In this document: positions 26,601-35,600 of the stretch, one piece after another
Layout: the number at the start of each line of letters is the position of its first letter
How positions within the stretch are numbered: the stretch's first letter is position 1
Origin: Planococcus citri
Lineage: Eukaryota > Arthropoda > Insecta > Hemiptera > Pseudococcidae
DNA: 64,000 nucleotides
Direction: 5' to 3'
Assembly: GCF_950023065.1 (NCBI RefSeq)
Contig: NC_088677.1
Span: forward strand, 24,077,230 to 24,141,229
Notes under the pieces: generated by a model
Seen by the model: the letters and a program-made list of their open reading frames with translations, nothing else
Told to the model about the DNA's origin: nothing
The model's database searches: none
Position numbers and translations under genes: made by a program

Positions 26601-29600
26601 AAAATCCTGGCTACGGGTCTGAATCTCCTATTGGATCTGATCAGGTTTGAGGTGATATAGTCCTATTAAAGCATCTGTAAACCTAATTGGATCCAGGCAA
26701 TGTCCAGATCTGATCAGGTCTTTCCTACTTGATCTAATCAGATCTGAACAGACCTAATTTGATCAAAAATCTGATCTGATGAGATCTGGTCAGATCTAAT
26801 TGGATTTGTGGAATGCCCAGGTCTGATGAGGTCTGAACAGATTTAATTAATTTGACCAGATCGGGTCAGGTGAAATTGCATTCAGACCATCTGACTGCAC
26901 GACTCCTGATTTGTGCAACATTTTATTAAAATTTTAACTTCAATGATGCTTCGAGCAATTTTGGCCACGTTCACTTCAATTTTACTCAAATTTCATAATT
27001 TTTTGAAAATGTTTAATCATTTCAATGCCAATTTTACAGTTTTACAATATTTTGTACAATTTCTGCCAAATTTTTTTCATTTTGATCGTAAGAGTATTTG
27101 ATCAATTTTATTGGTACCTAATGTTTTATAATCCACTCAAATTTTTACAGTTTTAAATTTTTTGGTCTTTTTAATTTGTTTTTATGCCATTCCAAGAAGT
27201 TTCAATGTTGTTTTAGGTACCTACTATGTAATTTTTGCTAAATTTGTCAAAATTTCACGAATTTGCCTTAGAAACTGGGCTTTTTTTGCGATTTGACAAA
27301 ACGTTCCTTGGACTTTTTTTTTGCAGCGAAAAAAAAAAAGATTTCTGTTTGGCAATTTTTTCAAAAAACAGGTCTCTCCAGGCAAGTTTGACAAAAAAAA
27401 ATTATGAATTTTTAAAATTTCAGCAGACATGAGGACTTTTTGAATGTTTTACTCGAGGAAAAAAGCAAGAATTCTTCGACAAATTTGACAATAAACGAGA
27501 CTTTTTGACAAATTAGGGCAAAAATTAAAACTTTTTTAGCAATTGGCTCAAAAATTAAGATTTTTTGAATTTTTGAATGCTTTGCAAAACTGATTTGGCA
27601 AATGCAAAGAAGTACGTAGTACTTTCTCACAATCTTGGCAAAAACATGACTTTTATGCAAAGAGCCTTTAAGGATAAGATTGTGAAATCCAAACTTTCTC
27701 CAATTTTGACAAAACTCCCTCAAAATCTCAGTTTTTATGTAAAACCATCTCAAAAAATGTTTGAGTCGACCCCTCCCCCTCCACCCCAACCCGAGAAATG
27801 TGGCCATACGTGTGCTCAAAATTCAAAATTTTCATTCTCCGGAGGGGTGCTCCAAAAATTTTCAAACTTTCATCAAAAAAATAGTCACTGGGTAGGTGCG
27901 TATGAGAAAATTTTTTTCATATTGGGGTTTTAGGGGGTTGAAAATTGTAAATATTCGTAGAAAAAACGAGGAGGGTGCCTTCTGCGAAATTTTTTCAGAA
28001 ATTTAGTGACAACGCGTTCTTGGAATATTTTTGAAAGAAAATGCAAAATTCTCATTTGAAAATCTCGAATTTGATACACTTTTCATGCGAACTATTTTGT
28101 TTTTATTTATGTTTGAGGCTCAAAAATGGAAAATTAACATTTTCGTGTCTTTTCGCGTACTCTGCTTGAAATTTCACTTTTTCCAAACGTTTTTACCTTC
28201 AAGATCCAAACATGGCAAAAAATTACAAAAAACCACGTTTTTTGCAAGATTTTGATTTTTTGGAGCATGTTGCATTGATTTTTGAGCTCCATAAAAATAT
28301 ATGTTATTACCTCAGGGTGTAACTAAATTTCAGAAAAAATTTCACAGAAAGCCCCCTCTTCGCTTTTTTGCAAATTTTTAAAATTTTCAAACCCCCCCCC
28401 CCCAAAAAAAATCTCCTCAAATATGAAAATTTTCTATTTTTTGTGAAAGTTTCAAAATTTTTGGAGCATCCCCTCCGGAGAACGAGAATTTTGAATTTTG
28501 AGCACGTATGGGTAAATTTCTCAGGTTAGGGTGAGGGGAGGGTCGACTTGAAAATTTTTTGGGATAGTTTTACATCAAAATTGAAGAAAGTGCGATTTTC
28601 ACCTTCTTATCCTGAGAGGCTCTTTGAACTCATTATTCAGATATCGTCGGTTTCCAATTCAAGGGTTACATACTTACATGTCCATGTTTTTTTTCCCCAG
28701 GTTTTAAACGTTTTGGGTACGGTTATAGTAGGTCTTTAAGTAGGTACTCATCAAAAAACAAAAAAATGTTGTTTGTCAAACCACTTTTTTTTTTATGAGT
28801 ACCTACTTAAAGACCTACTATAACCGTACCCAAAACGTTTAAAACCGGGGGGGGGGGACATGGACATATAACCCTTGTATTGGAAACCGACGATATGCGA
28901 AGTCACGGTTTCACTACAATGTATCGAGGGCTCTTAAAGTATCTAATGGACTCTGATTGCAATCTGCGGCGTCGGGGGACAAATATTTGAGTACATAGGA
29001 ACATGGGTCGTATATAATTTTACAAAAGGAACACATCACGTTTTTGGCCTCGACTCCCCTTGTTTTCCCATCCTTGAATTTCTCTTCCTTCATATTTCAT
29101 GAGAAAAATTATGAAGTTTTTTTTTTATTCTAAAACTGACTCAGAATACTTAAACCAAAATATCCTTGAGATCGTAAAAATAGTCGCAGAAGATCCATAA
29201 TAAACCCTCTTTTAAAAAAATTCAAAATCCTCAACTATACAGCTTTTTTTCGAAAAGAGACATTCCAAAATTGGCAATTGAATTACCTATACGATAATCG
29301 CTGGCTGTAATATGTACTTTCAATAAGCGTAGGCAAGCACAAAATGTGCGCGAAACTTGGAAACAGTACGACGACGATGGTGGAATATGGTCGAGCGTAT
29401 ACGTTTGTGGAAGTACGAGCACCTAACCTATATCTAGACAGAAGACAGACATATCGATGTTTATACGAAATAGACGAACGATAATTGAAATTTGGCAGAC
29501 TTTGGACCGCGTGAATCGGCTGGCCAGCATACACGTGCACCCTAAGATCGTAAAACTCGCTTCCACATATATTAAAGTAAACGAAATTGCGAATAGGATA

Positions 29601-32600
29601 ATGGAATTAGGAACTTATCGACCAGATTGTCGACATCACAGATTCAAGGGCATTCTCGAAAGAAGATTCCAAATCTGGAATTTTCATCGGTCATCGGTTC
29701 GATAACCATTGGAAATTTGCATTATTGCCTTAGGCTGGATTTCAACAACACGATTTACTTAATATGTAGATGAAAAGAAAATTTAAATTAGACTGTTTCA
29801 ATTTCATCGCACGCGAATTACTGTAGGAAGAGGTGAGGATAACAAGCGGAATAGCATCGTTATTATATAAATATGTAATTTCTGTTTTTAAAAATATTTT
29901 CCAGTCGTTTTATACAGACTATGTAGTCTATGCACGTCATGTAAACAACATACATTGTATAGATGAGGACGAGACAATTGAGCTACGCGACGCCACAGAC
30001 AAATGCAAATGAGTAATTTCACGAAGCACTTACCATTCCATTGCACAAGCTTACAACAACTTTGGAATTTGATTGATTTCGTAAGGTGCCTGAATAATAA
30101 CATCCACGTGGATTCACATTGGGTTCGCGTTGAGTGGTGGAATTTTTAGAGAAAACTATCACCTGTTGAATTATCGAGACAAAAACATTACTATAAACAT
30201 AATACATATGTGTAAGTTAATTGTCATTTAAGTATGTGTTTAGTTGTATATCCATTTAAACGCACCTTTAAAGAAGGATGGGCAAATCCTGAATCGTGTT
30301 CCAACATCAAATGAAACAGTTGACCAAAAGCATGGAACTCGTATTCCGGATGCGGATCCCATAGTCTGGCTTTATTTCGTCGAAAGTTTCCTGAATGTTG
30401 AGACCGTAGGTTGCTTCCTTCCTCTGAAGTACATACATAAAACTCAGAATTGAACAATTGGTGCGTAAGCACAAACAGATGGGTATTGAAAGCAATCAAA
30501 AGGTCAATGACGCACTAAAAGACATTTCTGAAGAATGGTCTGAGTTGATGAATTACCAAAAATGAAGTTGATGATTGAAAAATTCATCAGGTTTCAGGAG
30601 AAAAACATTGGATGTGATCAGGTCAGGAAATCGACCTATCTGAGCTGATCTGAACACATCAGATCTTTTGGATCTGATCAGATAAGGCAATTGATTCTAT
30701 CTTTTTTTTTTTTTTTTTAAAGTGTCCCCATTCCCCATGAGGGGGTGGGGGAATTTATTGTGCAATATAAGGTACAACTTAATGAATACCTATTGCCTAT
30801 TGGTTCTCATCATAACCATACCAAGTACACAACAAACAAGAAATAGTAAGAATTCACATCAACTACAATAAAATAGATAATGTGATGAAGAAGCGTAATT
30901 ATATCTAGGTCGAGAAAGGGGGGGCAAAAAAATCTGAGCAGATCTGATTTGATATGTGCGGTGATCTGATCTGATCAGGTCGTATGTATCTACTCAGAGG
31001 AAAGCGTCAAGATCTGAATAGATCTACTCAGCCTTGTTTAGATCACATATAGGTCTGATTTGATCTAATCTGATCAAAATCCTGATTTGATCAGATCTGG
31101 TCAAATCAAGTTAGATTCAGAAATTGCTCAGATTTGATGATTTTTACCTGATCGAAAAGGTCCGTTGGATCCGATCAGGTCTAAACAGGTCTTATCGTAT
31201 TAAAATTCTGATCGAAAATATTCAACCGCTCAATAGAACTCTAAAAGCGGTCTTGGATTCCTCAAGTACTTTCATTTGGGATTAGGCCATTTTTCCCAAA
31301 ACAGGTTGATTAGCGATAAGAGCGAAAAAACTGCCCGCTCTTTGAGGGCCTGTTTCTCCCCTCCAGAGGCACCCTTGGCGGATCTGAAATTTTTCTGAAT
31401 AACTTTCAACTCAAAAATATGAAGGTCTCTACTAAATTTGGTAAAAATATGCACTTTTTTTTTATCCTAGTAATTATTCAGATCTGACCATAAATATCCT
31501 ATCAAATTCCTTTTATATAGGATATCTAATCAGGTTTGAAATGTTGTAATCTGATCAAAAAATTTTTCTGATCAGATTTGATTGCTGAAAATGGAAAGAT
31601 CTAGTTTAATCCTAGAAATTTCGGATCTGATCTGATCTGATGTGATCCTACTATTTTTTGCTGAGGTTGTGGTCAGGCTTGTTTTGACAGATCATTTCTT
31701 GGCATTTTCTGAGGGGAGAGGGGCGAATCGATTTTGACCGAAAATCGATTTATCGAATATCACGTATCGATTTGTTTGCGATTTTCAATCTCATATTATC
31801 GAATATGTTTCAAATGAAAAAAAATCAATTTTATCTTCAACAACTATCTCGCGACCAAAAAAATCAATTGTGATCAAAAATCGATTTTTTGCGATTTTCG
31901 ATCACTTATGATCGATCATGATCGAAATGAAAAATCGATCTTAGCCAAAAATAGACTTCTAGATCAAAAATTGATTATGACCGAAAATCGATTAATCTAA
32001 TCTCGAACATCGATCAATCGAATCTCACGTATCGATTTGTTTGCGATTTTCGATCTCATATTATCGAATATGTTTCAAATAAAAAAAATCAATTTTATCT
32101 TCAACAACTATCTCGCGACCAAAAAAATCGATTGTGATCCAAAATCGTTTTTTTGCGATTATCGATCCCTTATGATCGATCATGATCGAAATGAAAAATC
32201 GGTCTTAGCCAAAAATAGACTTCTAGATCAAAAATCAATTATGACCAAGAATCGATTAATCTAATCTCGAACATCGATTAATCGAATCTCGAAAATCGAT
32301 TAATCGAATCTAACGTATCGATTTGTTTGCGATTTTCGATCTCATATTATGGAACATGTTTCAAAATTGAAAAAATCAACTTCATCTGTAAGAACGATCT
32401 CAAAAATCGATTTTTTTCAATTATTGATCCTCAAATTTTTACGCCTCTGGGCAGAATAAAAATTGCCACTGTCTCAATCTCCCTCAAAAAAATCGTTCAT
32501 CATCCCCCCCCCCCATTTTAGTAAGTACGCACTTTAAGTACTTCTAAAAAAAATAAATGCAAAATTTTTTGAATTTCCTTCGTTTTTTTTTCTTTGAGAT

Positions 32601-35600
32601 CAAATTGAAGAACAAAAAATTGTTTGAAATGAATTTTAATAAAGGGTGGGTGTAGGAGGGGGTATATTCAGTCAGTTCAACCCCAAAATATCGTCCAGAA
32701 CAAGTTTTCACCAATGCCTGTTTCTCATTTTTTAATTTTGATGGATTAAAAAATTTTGAAAAAATAGCTACAAAATTATCTGGAAAAAAATGTATTTTGA
32801 TAATTTTTTTGTGATGATCTTTTTCTGGCAGGTACCTACATTAATTATATTGAATTTGTCCCCTTCAATTTGTGATTTGCCATTTTTTTCATTTCGCAAA
32901 AATCTTTCAAAAAATTTATGTTGTGACGTGATGATTTGGGTTCTCCATTACAATGCTTCTCGCTTTTTTAAAATTTTTGAAAATTCAAATTTCGCTTTTA
33001 ATTAACAAAATCAAAATTTGATTTAATCGAGGTTAAAAGCTGAAGTTTGAATTCACGTCCTATTTTTGACCTTTCAGTCTGAATGAGGGTGATGGGTTTG
33101 TGCCACTGTGAAGCCTTCAGCGAATTTATGAGTCGATGAATTTGTAGAAACCATTTTACACAGCAGCTCGAATAAAATTTTAACGACTTTTACAAACTCA
33201 GATCAATTGTATTTATGACCTTTCCATTGTTTTTCAGGAACCATTTTTCAAAATATGGTCTTTTTTGATCCAATCCAAATTCATATAGTTTCCTCAAACA
33301 ATCGACTTCTTGAAAAAAAAATAATAATGAAAACCATGTCAAATGAATTTTGAAAAATTGTGCCAAAACGAATTGATGACTGCTAATTTTAAACACACGC
33401 GAAGCGATAACTTTGGGGAAATCCATGTTTGCATGGAATTATCTCACACGTAGCATAAATAATGCATCTGCATAAAAAAAAAAAAAAAAGGTGGTCACCT
33501 ATTCAAGTGCCTAGTTTACGTAGACAATTAACTTATTCAGCATTGTCTCAGTTTTCAACAAGCTAGCGATATTCAGCATACAACGTTGCATAGTACTCGT
33601 ACATGTACATACATATAATTACTGGAGGTTAAAAAATGGCTTACTTTCGGATAACACATTTTCTTCCAGATTCGCGGGCCAAACAGGCGTCACCTTGATG
33701 GGACGAATGAACTGCCTGCGAGTATCGTTCGGATATATGATGGAATTAGAATTGGCTTGCCAAGCGTTTTCTATCGGAAAAAAATAAATAATTGCATAGT
33801 TAGAAAAAACAATTATTGTTCAATAGTAAACAAATGTAGCTATATTCGTCGTCTAAAATTAGCCAAATCGTGCAATTTTTCACAGTCGTGTTTCCTATTT
33901 CTCTATCACAGACAAATTTTTATACGTAACAACAGATTTTTAAAAAAAAATTAATTATCATTTCAACCGAAAAATCCATCTCATCTTTTGATTTCACAAC
34001 AAAGTTAACGAAATTCATATAAATTCCCTTGTCCTAGTCTAATTCGGACCTGGGACAAATTGCGAAAACAAAACAACTAAGTAAGTGAACAGTTGTTTTA
34101 AATCATTATTAGATGACAAGTGACAATTTTGATGTTTTCATGAATTCCTTTCGTGAAATTCGAACACACTTTAACGAATGTTTGGATAATACTTTCAACA
34201 CTCCAAACAAAAATTTTAATGAAACTTCTACGAATAAATAAGTATTTTTGTAACGTCAAAATTCTCTACATTGTGTACACTGTGCATAGAAAGGGCATTC
34301 ATTCTGGAATTTGCGTCACCGTTGATTATTAATTGAAATTTCGATATTCTTACATTGTACATTGAATGATCTGCCAGTTGATATTAACATTTTATTATAA
34401 ATGTTTTCAGAAATCATTGGATTTAATCCAACTAGAGCCAATTTAGAAATCTCTAATTTAGGATTTCCAATAAAATTTCAATCTTACGAAGTGTCGGATG
34501 ACGTGAGAACTGAAAATCTTTCTACAACGTTCAAAGAAAAGTGAAAAACGATTATTGCCTTCATAATCGATTACGAGCCCTTTTTTGGTTAAAGAAATTT
34601 TAGGGAATTTCTGAACTGGCATTTTCTGATTTAAACTAAACCAAGCTAGATCGAATAAGAACGTTCTAAAACCTTCCTGATCAAAATTTCTGATCGTAAA
34701 GTTGATTTTTGGATTTTTTGGTGAATTTATTGAAAATTTAAAAAATTTAAAAAATCTGCTTTAGAGGCGATTTTTCAACTTGTTCATCAAATATAAATTT
34801 TGACCAAAATTAATCCCACATATCAAAAATAATCATTGGTTTTGAGCCATTCTGGAGCTTTTAGCGATTTTTCAATTTTCTCTAGAAATTTCAAATTGCT
34901 CTGGAGAAGCCAAAAATGGAATTTGAGAGCAACAACTTTAATTGGCATTTTCTGATTTGAACTAAACCAAGCTAGATAGGTACAAAAAAAACATTCTAAA
35001 ACCCTCCTGATCACAATTTCTGGTCTTGAAGTTCATTTTTGGATTTTTTGACGAATTTTTGAAAATTTGAAAAACTCAAAAAATCTGCTTTAGAAGCGAT
35101 TTTTTAACTTGTTCATCAAATATAAATTTTCACCAAAATTAATCCCACATATCAAAAGTAATCATTGGTTTTGAGCCATTCTGGAGCTTTTAGCGATTTT
35201 TCAATTTTCTCCAGAAATTTTAAATTGCTCTGGAGAAGCCAAAAATGGAATTTGGGAGCAACAACTTTAATTGGCATTTTCTGATTTCAACTAAACTAAG
35301 CTAGATACAAAAAAAAAAGTTCTAAAACCCTCCTTATCACAATTTCTGGTCTTGAAGTTCAATTTTGGATTTTTTGGCAAATTTTTGAAAATTTAAAAAA
35401 TTTAAAAACTCTGCTTTAAAATTGATTTTTCAAGTTGTTCATCAAATATAAATTTTGACCAAAATGACTCTCACATATCAAAAATAATCATTGGTTTTGA
35501 GCCATTCTGGAGCTTTTAGCGATTTTTCAATTTTCTCCAGAAATTTCAAATTGCTCTGGAGAAGGCAAAAATGGAATTTGGGAGCAACGACCTTTGATTG

